Made by a program: the position numbers and the translations under genes. The notes under the pieces are model-generated. The model did no database searches and was not told the origin of the DNA. It saw nothing but the letters and a program-made list of their open reading frames with translations. Shown here in pieces: positions 36,106 to 45,962 of a stretch of DNA of 64,000 nucleotides (positions within the stretch are counted from its first letter, which is position 1; each line of letters opens with the position of its first letter). Origin of the DNA: an uncultured Paracoccus sp. Lineage in GTDB: Bacteria; Pseudomonadota; Alphaproteobacteria; Rhodobacterales; Rhodobacteraceae. The DNA lies in contig NZ_CANKWH010000013.1 of the NCBI RefSeq assembly GCF_947487305.1, positions 54,988-118,987 of the forward strand. Direction: 5' to 3'.

Positions 36106-38736
36106 TTACCTTCCGAACAATCCGCGGCGCGATCCGGCGATCAGCAGGGCCACGTCGCCCATGGCCATCAGCGGTGACTGGTGCGGAGGAAGCGCGATAT
36201 AGCGCGGGCGCCATTCCGGCTGGAATTTCTGCTTGAAGGCCCGGAGGCCTTCGAAATTGTAGAAGGCACCGCCATGTCGGAAGATCAGCCGGCCATACTT
36301 GTTCCAGGACCGGCCCACGGTCTTGTCCGATAGGCCCGCCAGCGGGCAGACGCCCAGGCTGAATTCGTCGGCGCCGGTGCCGCGATAATGCTCGATCAGA
36401 CGCAGGAACATGTATTCCATCAGCCCTGAGGCCTCGTCGGGCAGATAGCGCATCAGATCGACCGCCACGGCCTTGCCGCCGGCGGAACTCATGATGCTGG
36501 CGAATGCCACCATGCGCCCTGACCTGCGGGTCACGGCGATCTCGAAATGGGCCAGATAGGCGGCATCGAAGCGGCCGACGGAAAACTTCTTCTCGGCCCC
36601 CGCCTTGCTGCCCAGCCAGGCCTCGGAGATGCCGTGCAACTGGGCGATCAACGCGTCGGAATGCGGCGGCTGCAGGATCGCGGTTTCATAACCGTCACGC
36701 TCGCGCTTGTTCTGGGCCGCGCGCATGGTCTTGAACTTCGATCCCGACAGGCTGAAGTCTGCGAGGTGGATGACGGCCTCCTCGCCGACCTTGTTCAGTG
36801 CAAATCCCATGCCAACCCACAACGGCAGATGGCGTTCGGTCACTTCGTAAAAGACCGGCCGGCAATTCGCGCCGTCGGCCAGTTCGCAAAAGGCCCAGCA
36901 GAGCGGCTCGAAGGCCGCCTCGTTGCCCACCGGATCGCCAAGCGCCACCCAAGAGCCGCGATGCACGCCATACATGATGAAGGCGTCGCCCGCATCCGAG
37001 AACAGGAAACGCTTGTCACCGACCTGGCTGAGCCATGCCTGGGGCGAACGTGCCTCGGCGGCCAGCCTGGCGGCCCGGGCGAGTGTATCGGGCGTCACCT
37101 CGGCGGGGGCAATTCGGCGCACCGGGCGGGTCAGCAGGAAGAGGCAGAAGAGGAACAGCAGGATCGACAGCAGCAGCCCGGCACGCAGCGAACGGGGGGC
37201 ATCGGATTCGGCCGAGAAGGCGATCCAGAGATCGTTCGAATAGGGCACGGCGCGATGGGCAAAGAAGAACAGCGTGCCCGCCGCCAGCAGGACGGCGGCG
37301 ACCAGCGCGAACCAGCGCGGACCAAAACTGCCCTCGGTCAGCGGTCCGTGCCGGTCGAAGGCGCGGTGAAAGGGCAGCAGCGCAACGGCGCCAGACAGCA
37401 GGATGGTCGCATCCGCAAGATCAAGGTGGTTCAGCAGCGCCGAGCCCGCCGCCACGATCAGCATGATCACCGACAGGTGATAGGCCGACGAGACCCGCCG
37501 GATCAGCCCGTGCGACAGGATCAGCAGCGCCAGCCCGGCAACCGCCGCCGCCAGCGTCCCGCCCTCGAGCAGCAGCGCCGCCGTCAGATCTCCATCCGCG
37601 ATGGCATCTGTGCGCATGGCCGGGATCATCGTCACCAGAAGCAGGAAGCTGCCGAAGCCAAAGGCTACGGCCGCCACCAAGGACGGGACCAGCTCGTGCA
37701 GCGTGGTCAGGCCGGTCTGCACCGGATCGGACAGTCGTCCGACGATCCGCGCCGCCGCACCGCCCGCCGCCCGCGCCTCATTCAGCGCCACCAGCAGGAA
37801 GCCGATGGCGAAGGGCAAAAGGTAATAGGTCAGCCGGAACATCAGAAGCGCGGCGGCCACCTCGCCCACGGGCACGGTCGGCGGCAGGGCGCCGATCACA
37901 ACGGTCTCGAAGACGCCGATGCCGCCCGGGACATGGCTGATGACCCCGATCATCGTCGCCGCCGCGTAGATGGCGATGAAGGCGGTGAAATCCGGCCGGC
38001 CCTCGGGCAGCAGGATCCACAGCGCAAATGCCGCCGCAGCCACGTCGATCAGGGTTGCCGCCAACTGGCCGAAGAGGTCGGGCAGCGGCGGCATCCGCAG
38101 GTCCAGCCCGCGAAATCGCAGGCTGCTGCGCCGGGCCGAGGCCCAGATGATCACCGCCATTCCCACCAGAAACAGCCCGCCGGCCACCCAGCGGATCGCC
38201 TCGGGCGTATAGGACAGCACCGAACCCGCCGCACCCGGATGCAGCGCCAGCGCCGCCAGCCCGATCAGCGTCAAGCCGGTCCCGACCGCCACAGCCAGAT
38301 AGGCCGACAGCGTGGCGACCTCGAAAAAGCTCAGCCCGAGCGCCGAATAGATGCGATAGCGCACCGCCCCGCCCGACACGACACTGACGCCGATGGTGTT
38401 GCCGAAGGCGAAGCCCAGAAATCCCCCCAGCGCGACCGGCCCTGCCGGCAGTCGCCGGCCGACGAAACGCAGCGCGAACCAGTCATAGAAGATCAGCGCG
38501 GCATAGCTGACGGCGACCCCCAGCACCGAGGCCATGAGGATCGTTGGCGGCATGTTCCTGATCCGCGCCCAGACATCCTCGAGATTGACCGGTGCCAGAA
38601 GGTGATGCAGCGCATAGAGGCCCAGCACGAAAAGCAGCCCCCCCACCGCAAGCGGTAGGAAGCTGCGCAGCCGATCAGCGGCAGGCTTTGGCACGTCTGG
38701 TCGTCTCCGTGAATCGTCCACGCCGCCTTCAACCAC
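36106..38736 (-). CDS. mprF: Phosphatidylglycerol lysyltransferase/flippase-type protein (MprF-like)
   Basis: 876 residues with about 14 transmembrane helices in the first 580 and a C-terminal soluble DUF2156/LPG-synthase domain (QVGDKRFLFSDAGDAFIMY at about 605; GDPVGNEAAFEPLCWAF; FRHGGAFYNFEGLRAFKQKF near 840). MprF moves a cationic aminoacyl group from tRNA to phosphatidylglycerol and flips it outward, lowering membrane charge and cationic-peptide binding. The start is uncertain: GTG 38736 opens the frame, and GTGs a few codons downstream have similar ribosome sites. It is 102 bases downstream of the UDP-sugar genes and probably part of that envelope-modification operon. Confidence 0.88.
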   Translation of the reverse strand: MVEGGVDDSRRRPDVPKPAADRLRSFLPLAVGGLLFVLGLYALHHLLAPVNLEDVWARIRNMPPTILMASVLGVAVSYAALIFYDWFALRFVGRRLPAGPVALGGFLGFAFGNTIGVSVVSGGAVRYRIYSALGLSFFEVATLSAYLAVAVGTGLTLIGLAALALHPGAAGSVLSYTPEAIRWVAGGLFLVGMAVIIWASARRSSLRFRGLDLRMPPLPDLFGQLAATLIDVAAAAFALWILLPEGRPDFTAFIAIYAAATMIGVISHVPGGIGVFETVVIGALPPTVPVGEVAAALLMFRLTYYLLPFAIGFLLVALNEARAAGGAAARIVGRLSDPVQTGLTTLHELVPSLVAAVAFGFGSFLLLVTMIPAMRTDAIADGDLTAALLLEGGTLAAAVAGLALLILSHGLIRRVSSAYHLSVIMLIVAAGSALLNHLDLADATILLSGAVALLPFHRAFDRHGPLTEGSFGPRWFALVAAVLLAAGTLFFFAHRAVPYSNDLWIAFSAESDAPRSLRAGLLLSILLFLFCLFLLTRPVRRIAPAEVTPDTLARAARLAAEARSPQAWLSQVGDKRFLFSDAGDAFIMYGVHRGSWVALGDPVGNEAAFEPLCWAFCELADGANCRPVFYEVTERHLPLWVGMGFALNKVGEEAVIHLADFSLSGSKFKTMRAAQNKRERDGYETAILQPPHSDALIAQLHGISEAWLGSKAGAEKKFSVGRFDAAYLAHFEIAVTRRSGRMVAFASIMSSAGGKAVAVDLMRYLPDEASGLMEYMFLRLIEHYRGTGADEFSLGVCPLAGLSDKTVGRSWNKYGRLIFRHGGAFYNFEGLRAFKQKFQPEWRPRYIALPPHQSPLMAMGDVALLIAGSRRGLFGR

Positions 38737-38838
38737 ATGGCAACCGGCGGGGCCAGAGGCTCGGCGTGGTCCGTCACGTCGCAGCCTGTGGGCGGTGGTC
38801 GTTCCGAGGCAGGACCGGGGCCATCGCGACGGTCGGGG

Positions 38839-39852
38839 TCAGTCGTTCTGGCCGAAATAGTAGTTCTGATACCAGTCGACGAATTCCTTGACGCCCTCGC
38901 AGATATCGGTGCCAAGCGTCTGGTCGGTCAGTTGCTGCAGGCGCGCGGTATCGGCCCAGGTCGCGACCATATCGCCCGCCTGCATCGGCAGCATGTTGCG
39001 TTGCGCCTTGCGCCCCGTCGCCGCCTCGACCGCGGCGATCATGTCTTCCAGCGCCACCGGGTCGGAGTTGCCGATATTCACCGCCCGCCACGGCGCCACG
39101 GGCGAGACATCCTTGGCGGATTCCCCCTCGGCCGGGCGAACCGGAACCTCGTCGATCAGCGCGATGATCGCGCCCACCAGATCGCGGACGTGGGTGAAGT
39201 CGCGCTTCATCCGGCCATGATTGTAAACGTCGATCGGCTCGCCTGCGAGGATCGCGCGGGTGAACTTGAACAGCGCCATGTCGGGGCGGCCCCAGGGTCC
39301 GTAAACGGTGAAGAAGCGGAACATCGTCACCGGCAGCCCGTAGAGATGGGCATAGGAATGGGCGATGACCTCGGTGGCCTTCTTTGTGGCGGCATAGAAG
39401 GACAGTGGGTGATCGGTCCGGTCATCCTCGTGATAGGGCAGGCTCTCGTTTGCGCCATAGACCGAGGAGGTCGAGGCCAGCAGCATGTGCCGAGGCGGAA
39501 AGGCCCGCGCTGCCTCGAGCAGTTCAAAGGTGCCGGCAAGGTTGCTCGTCAGATAGCCGCGCGGCTCGGTGATCGAATGCCGCACCCCGGCCTGCGCCGC
39601 CAGATGCACCACCACCGCGGGGCGATGGGTCCCGAACAGATCATGCAGCACGCCGGCAGCCTCGATGGGCTGGTTCACCACCGAGAAATTCGCATCCTCC
39701 TCCAGCATGGCCTGACGCCGCAGCTTCAGGGTCACGTCGTAATAGTCCGACAGGTTGTCGATGCCGACGACCCGATACCCCTCGGCCAACAGGCGACGCG
39801 ACAGGTGATAGCCAATGAAACCCGAGGATCCGGTAACAAGGGCCGTGCGCAT
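38839..39852 (-). CDS. UDP-glucuronate 4-epimerase-type NAD epimerase
   Basis: 337-residue extended SDR. The NAD-binding loop is GSSGFIGYHLSRRLL at 8, followed by DNLSDYYDVTLK, HLAAQAGVRHSI at about 83, the Ser/Thr of STSSVYG and the catalytic YAATKK pair at about 152. DNLSDYYD and AGVRYSI-type segments are characteristic of UDP-GlcA 4-epimerases. It would convert UDP-glucuronate to UDP-galacturonate. Its ATG overlaps the last base of the UDP-glucose dehydrogenase stop (39852), so the substrate is made by the gene just upstream in the operon. Confidence 0.9.
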   Translation of the reverse strand: MRTALVTGSSGFIGYHLSRRLLAEGYRVVGIDNLSDYYDVTLKLRRQAMLEEDANFSVVNQPIEAAGVLHDLFGTHRPAVVVHLAAQAGVRHSITEPRGYLTSNLAGTFELLEAARAFPPRHMLLASTSSVYGANESLPYHEDDRTDHPLSFYAATKKATEVIAHSYAHLYGLPVTMFRFFTVYGPWGRPDMALFKFTRAILAGEPIDVYNHGRMKRDFTHVRDLVGAIIALIDEVPVRPAEGESAKDVSPVAPWRAVNIGNSDPVALEDMIAAVEAATGRKAQRNMLPMQAGDMVATWADTARLQQLTDQTLGTDICEGVKEFVDWYQNYYFGQND

Positions 39853-41018
39853 CAGTTGGCCCCGAAGAGATCACGGGTGAAAACCTTGGCTGCAACATCC
39901 GCCAGTTCTTCGCTGTGCCGGTTGGCGACGATCAGGTCGCAATCGGATTTGAAGCTGGCAAGATCGCCGCGCACCTCCGAGCCGAAGAAACGGTCATTGG
40001 CCAATTCGGGCTCGTAGACGATTACCTCGATCCCCTTGGCCTTGATCCGCTTCATGATCCCCTGAATTGCGCTGTGGCGAAAATTGTCCGATCCGGCCTT
40101 TGCGACCAGACGATAGACGCCGACGGTCGAGGGTTGGGCGGCGACGATCTGGTCGGCCAGAAAATCCTTGCGCGTCCGATTGGCGTCAACGATGGCCGCG
40201 ATCAGGTTCTGCGGGACATGGTCGAAATTCGCCAGCAGCTGCTTGGTGTCCTTGGGCAGGCAATAGCCGCCGTACCCGAAGGAGGGATTATTGTAATGCG
40301 CGCCAATGCGCGGGTCGAGACAGACACCCTCGATGATCTGACGGCTCTCCATCCCGCGCGCCATGGCATAGCTGTCCAACTCGTTAAAGAAGGCCACCCG
40401 CATGGCAAGGAAGGTGTTCGAAAACAGTTTGATCGCCTCGGCCTCGCTGGAATCGGTCAGCAGCACCTCGGGTTTGTTGGTCAGCGCGCCTTCGACCAGC
40501 AAATCCGCAAATCGCCGTCCGCGCGCGGAGCGTTCACCGACGATGATCCGCGAGGGATAAAGGCTGTCATGCAGCGCCTGCCCCTCGCGCAGGAATTCCG
40601 GCACGAAGATGACCGAGCCGGCATCGGGCATCCCGCGCATCTTGTCGGTAAAGCCCACCGGAACGGTCGAGCGGATGATGATGCTGGCGCTGTCATTCAC
40701 CGCCCGGACCTGCGCAATCACCTGCTCGGCGCTTGAGGTGTCGAAGGTGTTCTTGACAGGATCATAGTCGGTCGGGGTGGCGATGATGACGAAGTCGGCC
40801 CCGCGCCAGGCACTGTCGCCGTCCAGGGTGGCCCGCAGATTCAGGCCGGGCCGGCGTAGATACTTCGCGAGGTCCGTATCCTCGAACGGAGCGGTTCGGG
40901 CATTCACCGCATCGACCCGCTGGGGCGCGACATCGACAGCGACGACTTCGTGATTTTGGGCCAGAAGGACCGCATTCGCCAGCCCCACATACCCAAGCCC
41001 TGCAACAGCGATCTTCAA
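39852..41018 (-). CDS. ugd: UDP-glucose 6-dehydrogenase
   Basis: 388 residues. It oxidises UDP-glucose to UDP-glucuronate with two NAD. The N-terminal Rossmann segment is [19 protein letters not shown], the substrate-side PVGFTDKM and [15 protein letters not shown] follow, and the active-site cysteine is in [15 protein letters not shown] at about 254. It starts with TTG at 41018, overlapping the stop of the glycosyltransferase gene (41015-41018). It supplies the epimerase encoded downstream. Confidence 0.93.
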   Translation of the reverse strand: MKIAVAGLGYVGLANAVLLAQNHEVVAVDVAPQRVDAVNARTAPFEDTDLAKYLRRPGLNLRATLDGDSAWRGADFVIIATPTDYDPVKNTFDTSSAEQVIAQVRAVNDSASIIIRSTVPVGFTDKMRGMPDAGSVIFVPEFLREGQALHDSLYPSRIIVGERSARGRRFADLLVEGALTNKPEVLLTDSSEAEAIKLFSNTFLAMRVAFFNELDSYAMARGMESRQIIEGVCLDPRIGAHYNNPSFGYGGYCLPKDTKQLLANFDHVPQNLIAAIVDANRTRKDFLADQIVAAQPSTVGVYRLVAKAGSDNFRHSAIQGIMKRIKAKGIEVIVYEPELANDRFFGSEVRGDLASFKSDCDLIVANRHSEELADVAAKVFTRDLFGAN

Positions 41019-41815
41019 GGTCTGGCCCCTTCATCCGTCTCCATGCCCTGCCATGCCGAGGGGGTCGCCGCGCCGTCGCCTGGTCTGACCGGCCCTTGCT
41101 CGCGCGCGAGGCGGCCGGACCTGCGGATCAGCCAGGCGGCGCCCAGAAGATCGGGAATGCCGACCAGACCGCGGGCGAGGTTGGAATATTTCGATCGACC
41201 GCCGTGCCGTTGGCGATGGGCGACATCGACCGTTTCAATCCGCCAGCCTTCGCGCAGCATCATCGCGGGCATGAAACGGTGGATGTGATCGAAGAAGGGC
41301 AACTCCAGATAGGCCTCGCGGCGAAAGGCCTTCAGCCCGCAGCCGGAATCGCGCACGCCGTCCTTGAGCAGCGCCGCTCGCAACCCGTTTGCAAAGCGCG
41401 AAGACAGGCGCTTGCCCAGATTGTCCTGCCTGACCGCCCGCTGGCCCTGCACCAGCCCAAGCTGCGGCGGCGCAGCCTCGAAGGGCGCGAGCAGCAGCGG
41501 GATCTGGTTGGGCGGGTTCTGGCCGTCGCCATCCAGCGTCACGATCAGCGGCGCGCGCGCCGCCCGCACGCCGGTGCGGATCGCCGTCGACTGCCCGCGC
41601 GAGACCGGGTGGCGCAGATGGTGCAGCGCAGGATTTCGCGCGGCCAATGCCTGCAGGATGTGGTCGGTGCCGTCCTGCGATCCGTCATCGACGACAATGA
41701 TTTCGAAGGCGCGACCCTCGAGCGCCACCATGATCCCGGAAATGAGCGGGGTGATGGCGACAGCCTCGTCACGAACCGGAATGATCACCGAGACGGTGGG
41801 GGAGAGAGGATGCAT
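41015..41815 (-). CDS. Family 2 glycosyltransferase, polyprenyl-phosphate sugar synthase-like
   Basis: 266-residue GT-A fold enzyme of the DPM1/ArnC/RgtE type: [14 protein letters not shown] at 8, [12 protein letters not shown] (first Asp motif), [13 protein letters not shown] (DxD-like, about 92), and [15 protein letters not shown] (acceptor loop). It probably loads a uronic acid from UDP onto undecaprenyl phosphate on the cytoplasmic side for use by the ArnT-like transferase. Unlike ArnC it lacks the two C-terminal transmembrane helices. ATG 41815 follows GGAG and sits one base after the preceding stop; the longer frame to 41950 is rejected. Confidence 0.87.
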   Translation of the reverse strand: MHPLSPTVSVIIPVRDEAVAITPLISGIMVALEGRAFEIIVVDDGSQDGTDHILQALAARNPALHHLRHPVSRGQSTAIRTGVRAARAPLIVTLDGDGQNPPNQIPLLLAPFEAAPPQLGLVQGQRAVRQDNLGKRLSSRFANGLRAALLKDGVRDSGCGLKAFRREAYLELPFFDHIHRFMPAMMLREGWRIETVDVAHRQRHGGRSKYSNLARGLVGIPDLLGAAWLIRRSGRLAREQGPVRPGDGAATPSAWQGMETDEGARP

Positions 41816-41816
41816 C

Positions 41817-43391
41817 TTATGGCTCCTGCGATGTAAGGAAGGGTGAGTTCTCGGCAAGCCAGATTCCGTAGTCGCGGTTGCGGAACAGGATGGTTTCGCT
41901 GGCGGACCAGGGCAGTTCGGCCAGATCGCTGCGGGCAATGATCCGGCCATGAGGATGGGCGATTACCCAGTCGCGCAGCGCCGCCGGATCAGAGAGCTCT
42001 ACGACGGGTTCAGTCAGCCGGGCGGCAAAATTGAACTCGGCATGATAGCGCATTCCGGCATAGGCCAGCCCCTCGGCCTGATAGGGCGCGATCCGCGCGG
42101 CGAGGGGATGGGTACTGAAGATCGTGCCGGTGCCGGTGAGGCCGATCAGCAGGTTGGTGGCCAAGAGGCTGCCTAGCGACAGGATCAGCGCGCCCTCGAG
42201 ACCACGCCGGCGGAGCGCGAACCAGCACAGCGCCGCGATCAGCAGGGCCCAGACCAGAAGCATGGCGCCTGGCTGAAGCAATTCGCCAGCATTCTTCAGC
42301 GGCAGCAGACCAAACCCGGCCAGCGCCGCCACCACGGCCAGCAGCCCCAGCAGCGCGACCGCTGGCAGCAGCCCGAAGCGCGGCCGATCACGAGCCAGCC
42401 GCGCGCCGATCAGCCCCAGCGCGGGCAATTCGGGAACGAGGTAATGGACCTGCTTGCCGCTGGTCAGGCTGAACAGCACCAGTCCGGCCCCGGCCCAGAT
42501 GAGGCAGAGCCTGAGCCCGCGATCCCTCATCCAGCCCGCCCGCAGGCCGGCCGCCCAGAGAGTCGGGCTCCAGAGCAGGGGGAAGGCATAGAGGGGCAGC
42601 AGCCCCAGAAAGAACCACCAGGGCCGTGCATGGGCGAAGGATTCGGTCAACCGTCCGGCGCTTTGATGCCACAGGATCGCGTTGCGGTATTCCGCCCCGC
42701 CGAGCGTGATCGCCGGGACCAGCCACAGCGACAAGAGGCCCAGACCGACCAGCAGGCCAAGCCCCAGCCGCTTGGCCAGTACGGGCCAGCCAAAGGCGGT
42801 TCGGCTCCACAGCGGCAACAGCGCCGCCGCCGGCAGGAGATGGAACAGGATCACCGGCCCCTTGGTCAGCACCCCCAGCGCGATCGCCGCGCCAAAGCCG
42901 ATCCAGGGGCGCCGCGCCTGCGGATCACGCCCGGCAGCGGCCAGCGCGATCAGACCAAGCAGCACCGATGCGGTCAGCGGCACGTCGAACATGGTCAGAC
43001 TGCCCGAGAGCGCAAAGACCACCAGCCCCGCGAGTGCCATCGCCGCGCGTCCGGCGATGCCCGCATCCTCGGGCCAGAGGTTGCGGGCGAGCACTGCCGT
43101 CAGCCACAGGCACAAGGCCGCGAAACCCGGGCCGACCAGCCTTGCCGCAAATTCGCTGATCCCGGTCACGAGCCAGACGAGGTTGATCGTCCAGAACAGC
43201 AGCGGAGGCTTGTCGCTGTAGAGGGCGAAATTCTTCGTGGGCACCAGCCAGTTGCCGGAGCGGTGCATCTCCCAGGCCACGGCGAGATAACGGGTCTCGT
43301 CAATCGGGGCCAGCGGGCGCAGCAGAAGGCCCAGGGCGGCGGTGGCCAGCATCAGCCCCAGCGCCGCCGCAATCGGATGGCGCTGGATCAT
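41817..43391 (-). CDS. ArnT/RgtA-like lipid A glycosyltransferase (GT83-type)
   Basis: 524 residues with about 12 hydrophobic helices and a C-terminal periplasmic domain. The first loop carries the family motif APIDETRYLAVAWEM at about 28 with the catalytic Asp/Glu, then KPPLLFW at about 59. ArnT transfers aminoarabinose from undecaprenyl phosphate to lipid A, and Rgt enzymes do the same with galacturonate. With the UDP-GlcA/GalA genes in this operon and no arnA/arnB, galacturonate is the more likely donor sugar. The start at 43391 overlaps the LABN gene stop (ATGA); a longer frame to 43802 is rejected. Confidence 0.85.
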   Translation of the reverse strand: MIQRHPIAAALGLMLATAALGLLLRPLAPIDETRYLAVAWEMHRSGNWLVPTKNFALYSDKPPLLFWTINLVWLVTGISEFAARLVGPGFAALCLWLTAVLARNLWPEDAGIAGRAAMALAGLVVFALSGSLTMFDVPLTASVLLGLIALAAAGRDPQARRPWIGFGAAIALGVLTKGPVILFHLLPAAALLPLWSRTAFGWPVLAKRLGLGLLVGLGLLSLWLVPAITLGGAEYRNAILWHQSAGRLTESFAHARPWWFFLGLLPLYAFPLLWSPTLWAAGLRAGWMRDRGLRLCLIWAGAGLVLFSLTSGKQVHYLVPELPALGLIGARLARDRPRFGLLPAVALLGLLAVVAALAGFGLLPLKNAGELLQPGAMLLVWALLIAALCWFALRRRGLEGALILSLGSLLATNLLIGLTGTGTIFSTHPLAARIAPYQAEGLAYAGMRYHAEFNFAARLTEPVVELSDPAALRDWVIAHPHGRIIARSDLAELPWSASETILFRNRDYGIWLAENSPFLTSQEP

Positions 43392-43669
43392 GTGCTTGCC
43401 GCGGCCTTGTCCTGGCGCCCGATCAGAATCAGATTGCGGGTATAAATGATCAGCCCCGAGGCCTGCCCGATGGCAAAGACCGGGTCGCGCCGCCACAGCG
43501 CATAGGCCAGCAGCGTCGCCCCTCCCGCCAGACTGAACCACCAGAAAGCCAGCGGCACCACGCTGCGCCGCGCCCGCTCGCTGGCGATCCATTGCACCAG
43601 AAAACGCGAAGTAAAAAGCAGCTGCCCGGCGAAACCGATGGCCAGCCATATCCTGTCTGCCGTAATCAT
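43388..43669 (-). CDS. Lipid-A-disaccharide-synthase N-terminal-domain (LABN) membrane protein
   Basis: 93 residues with three predicted helices. The family core is WLAIGFAGQLLFTSRFLVQW, then SERARRSVVPLAFWWFSLAGG and GLIIYTRNLILI. Such small proteins are usually encoded beside ArnT/Rgt systems and are thought to help flip or present the polyprenyl-linked sugar; that role is inferred. It is first in the envelope operon, facing the two-component system with a direct-repeat box 69 bases upstream. Confidence 0.88.
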   Translation of the reverse strand: MITADRIWLAIGFAGQLLFTSRFLVQWIASERARRSVVPLAFWWFSLAGGATLLAYALWRRDPVFAIGQASGLIIYTRNLILIGRQDKAAAST

Positions 43670-43737
43670 GCCTCATCCTTCTGCCGTCCGGTTGAGACTC
43701 GACCGGAGGCTTTTGATGAGCTTGATGGACCCTAAAT

Positions 43738-43754
43738 CTTACCAGTTTCTTACC
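43738..43754. promoter_or_regulatory. PmrA-type direct-repeat box CTTACC-N5-CTTACC
   Basis: Two identical hexamers 11 bases apart (43738-43743 and 43749-43754) in the divergent promoter region between the lipid-modification operon and the response regulator. PmrA/QseB-class regulators bind direct CTTAAx hexamers with the same 6-N5-6 spacing, so this is a probable binding site for the regulator encoded next to it. Confidence 0.6.
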
Positions 43755-43785
43755 AAGGGCGAGAAATGTCTGATTGCATGCGAAC

Positions 43786-44445
43786 ATGAGACTGCTGGTC
43801 ATCGAGGACGAGCCGGATCTGGCCGAGGCGGTGGGGTCTTATCTGCGCGCCGCCGGTCATGCCGTGGATCTGGCGCTGACGGCGGCAGATGCCGAGGCGG
43901 CACTGGCCGCCACCGGCTATGACCTTGCGGTGCTGGACCTGCAGCTTCCCGATGGCGAGGGGCTGGCGATCCTGCGGCAACTGCGCGAGCGTGGGGTGCA
44001 GACCCCAATGCTGATCACCACTGCGCGAGACCGGATCACCGAGCGCATTGCCGGGCTGGAGGCGGGGGCCGACGACTATCTGGTGAAACCCTATGATCTG
44101 GACGAGATGCAGGCCCGCATCCTCGCCATCCACCGCCGCTCTGCCGCCAGCCCCGAGATCGAGCGCCGCTTTGGCCGACTTCTGCTGCTACCCGAGCGCC
44201 GGCAGGCGCTGCTCGATGGACAGCCGGTGCATCTGACCCTGCGGGAATGGGCGCTTCTGGAGCGGCTGAGCCGCAGGTCCGATATCACCGTCAGCCGCGC
44301 GCAGATGGAGGATGCGCTCTACGGGTTCGGCGACGAGGTCGAAAGCAATGCCATCGAGGCCCATATCAGCCGGCTGCGTGCCAAGCTGGGCCGCGAGGCG
44401 ATCGTGACCGAGCGTGGTTTTGGTTATCGCATGGGTCAGGTCTGA
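43786..44445 (+). CDS. Response regulator, OmpR/PmrA-QseB type
   Basis: 219 residues. The receiver domain has the acidic pair in IEDEPD, the phosphorylation site Asp51 in VLDLQLPDG, and the Lys in VKPYDLDE. The OmpR-type winged helix has LTLREWALLERL and LYGFGDEVESNAIEAHISRLRAKLG, a pattern typical of PmrA/QseB. ATG 43786 is preferred to TTG 43774. It overlaps the sensor kinase start by one base. It probably controls the divergent lipid A/MprF operon through the box at 43738. Confidence 0.92.
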   Translation: MRLLVIEDEPDLAEAVGSYLRAAGHAVDLALTAADAEAALAATGYDLAVLDLQLPDGEGLAILRQLRERGVQTPMLITTARDRITERIAGLEAGADDYLVKPYDLDEMQARILAIHRRSAASPEIERRFGRLLLLPERRQALLDGQPVHLTLREWALLERLSRRSDITVSRAQMEDALYGFGDEVESNAIEAHISRLRAKLGREAIVTERGFGYRMGQV

Positions 44446-45806
44446 TGGCGCGCGCGAGCCTGGCGCGACGGGTCACGCTGTTCAGCACGCTGGGGCTGGG
44501 AGCGATCTGGAGCGTGGCGGTGCTCTTGATGTCGGTGATCCTCTGGACCGAGCTGGACGAGATGTTCGATCAGGAGCTGGTCGAGTACGGCCAGGTCCTG
44601 CTGCCGCTGCTGTCGGCCAATGAACTTGCGGGGGGTCGCGCGGCGGATGTCGCCCTGTCGCGCCCCTCGCTATCGCTGGAGGAGGCGGTGCTTTATCGCC
44701 TCTTCGATGGGGATGGCCGGGTGCTGCAACAGGCCGCACAGACGGATGCGGCGGCACTGCCCGACCCGCGCGGGTTGCCGGTCGACCGGATCACCGGCGC
44801 GGATGATTATCAGGTGTATGTCACCGCCTTCAACCAGACCGGCCACGCCCTGCAGATCGCTGCGCCCATGGCCGAACGACGCGAGGCCTTTCGCGACGGG
44901 ATGATGGGGTTTCTCTTGCCGATGATCGCCCTTCTGCCGCTGACCTGGCTGTTGATCGGATGGATCACCCGGCGCGCCCTGGCGCCGATGCGAGCGCTCG
45001 GTGACGAGATCGCGGCGCGGGACGGCGACCGACTGGACCCGATCGATGCCAGCGACTGGCCCGAGGATCTGGTGCGCATCGCCGGCACCACCAACGGCTT
45101 CATCGCCCGGCTGTCACAGGCGCTGGATGCAGAGCGCGCCTTCGCCAGCAATGCCGCGCATGAGCTGCGCACCCCGGTCGCCATCGCGTTGACCCAGGTG
45201 CAGCAGCTGCGCGAGATCGCCACGACCGACCGGCAGATCGCGCGGACCGAGGCGCTGGAGCGGGCGCTGCAGCGCATGCGCCGGCTGGTCGCGCGGCTGT
45301 TGCAGCTCGCCCGCGCCGATGCCGGTATCGGCGGTTCAGAGATCGCGCATGATCTGGTGCCGCTGACCCGGCTGATCCTCGACGACGCTATGCCGCACGG
45401 TCGGGCCGGCCGGATCAGGGCCGAGCTTCCTGACGCAGCCGTGCCGGCGCGCATTGATCCCGATGCCTATGCCATCGTGCTGGGCAATCTGGTCGAGAAC
45501 GCGCTGCAGCACGGCCCCGCCGACGCGCCGGTGCTGGTCCGGCTTCGGCCCGATGCGGTGATCGAGGTCAGCAATGGCGGACCCGCTCTCCCCGACGCCG
45601 CGCAGGGGGCGCTGACCCGGCGCTTCGGTCGCCGACATGGCGAGGGCTTCGGTCTTGGCCTCGACATTTGCACGCAGATTCTGACCAGCGCAGGAGGGCG
45701 GCTGGAGCTGCTCTCGCCACGCCCCGACCAGACGGACGGATTTCTGGCGCGGGTCAGACTGCAGCAGGACCTCGACCAGATCCTCGGGCCCGAAAATACG
45801 GCGTGA
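44445..45806 (+). CDS. Sensor histidine kinase (PmrB/QseC type)
   Basis: 453 residues. It has a transmembrane helix at about 12-35, a periplasmic sensor region of about 130 residues, and a second helix at about 155-180. The HAMP-like segment is followed by the H-box FASNAAHELRTPVAIA, the N-box VLGNLVENALQHG and the G-box HGEGFGLGLDIC. The periplasmic region has acidic clusters (ELDEMFDQELVEY), which in PmrB-like sensors can bind iron or cationic peptides; the signal here is not known. It is translationally coupled to the response regulator. Confidence 0.92.
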   Translation: MARASLARRVTLFSTLGLGAIWSVAVLLMSVILWTELDEMFDQELVEYGQVLLPLLSANELAGGRAADVALSRPSLSLEEAVLYRLFDGDGRVLQQAAQTDAAALPDPRGLPVDRITGADDYQVYVTAFNQTGHALQIAAPMAERREAFRDGMMGFLLPMIALLPLTWLLIGWITRRALAPMRALGDEIAARDGDRLDPIDASDWPEDLVRIAGTTNGFIARLSQALDAERAFASNAAHELRTPVAIALTQVQQLREIATTDRQIARTEALERALQRMRRLVARLLQLARADAGIGGSEIAHDLVPLTRLILDDAMPHGRAGRIRAELPDAAVPARIDPDAYAIVLGNLVENALQHGPADAPVLVRLRPDAVIEVSNGGPALPDAAQGALTRRFGRRHGEGFGLGLDICTQILTSAGGRLELLSPRPDQTDGFLARVRLQQDLDQILGPENTA

Positions 45807-45810
45807 TCAC

Positions 45811-45831
45811 GGCCAGACTGGCGATCTGGCC
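45811..45831. terminator. Hairpin after the two-component operon
   Basis: Perfect 7-bp stem GGCCAGA / TCTGGCC with a 7-base loop, beginning five bases after the sensor-kinase stop. There is no T-run, so it is only a possible terminator or mRNA 3'-end structure. Confidence 0.35.
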
Positions 45832-45962
45832 AGCCGGTGGACTGCAGATTCTCAACTGCGGCTCAATGCGATGGAATGCCAAATGCTCCCTGCCAGGCCC
45901 AGCAAGGTCGTCGCGCAGGATGAACTTACCACAGGCAGCAATTCAACAGGTCTATTGCCTGC

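Noticed and set aside
36547..38658. 703-codon plus-strand frame opposite MprF
   Set aside because: Very Arg/Gln/His-rich with no recognisable domain; the opposite strand encodes a coherent 876-residue membrane protein.
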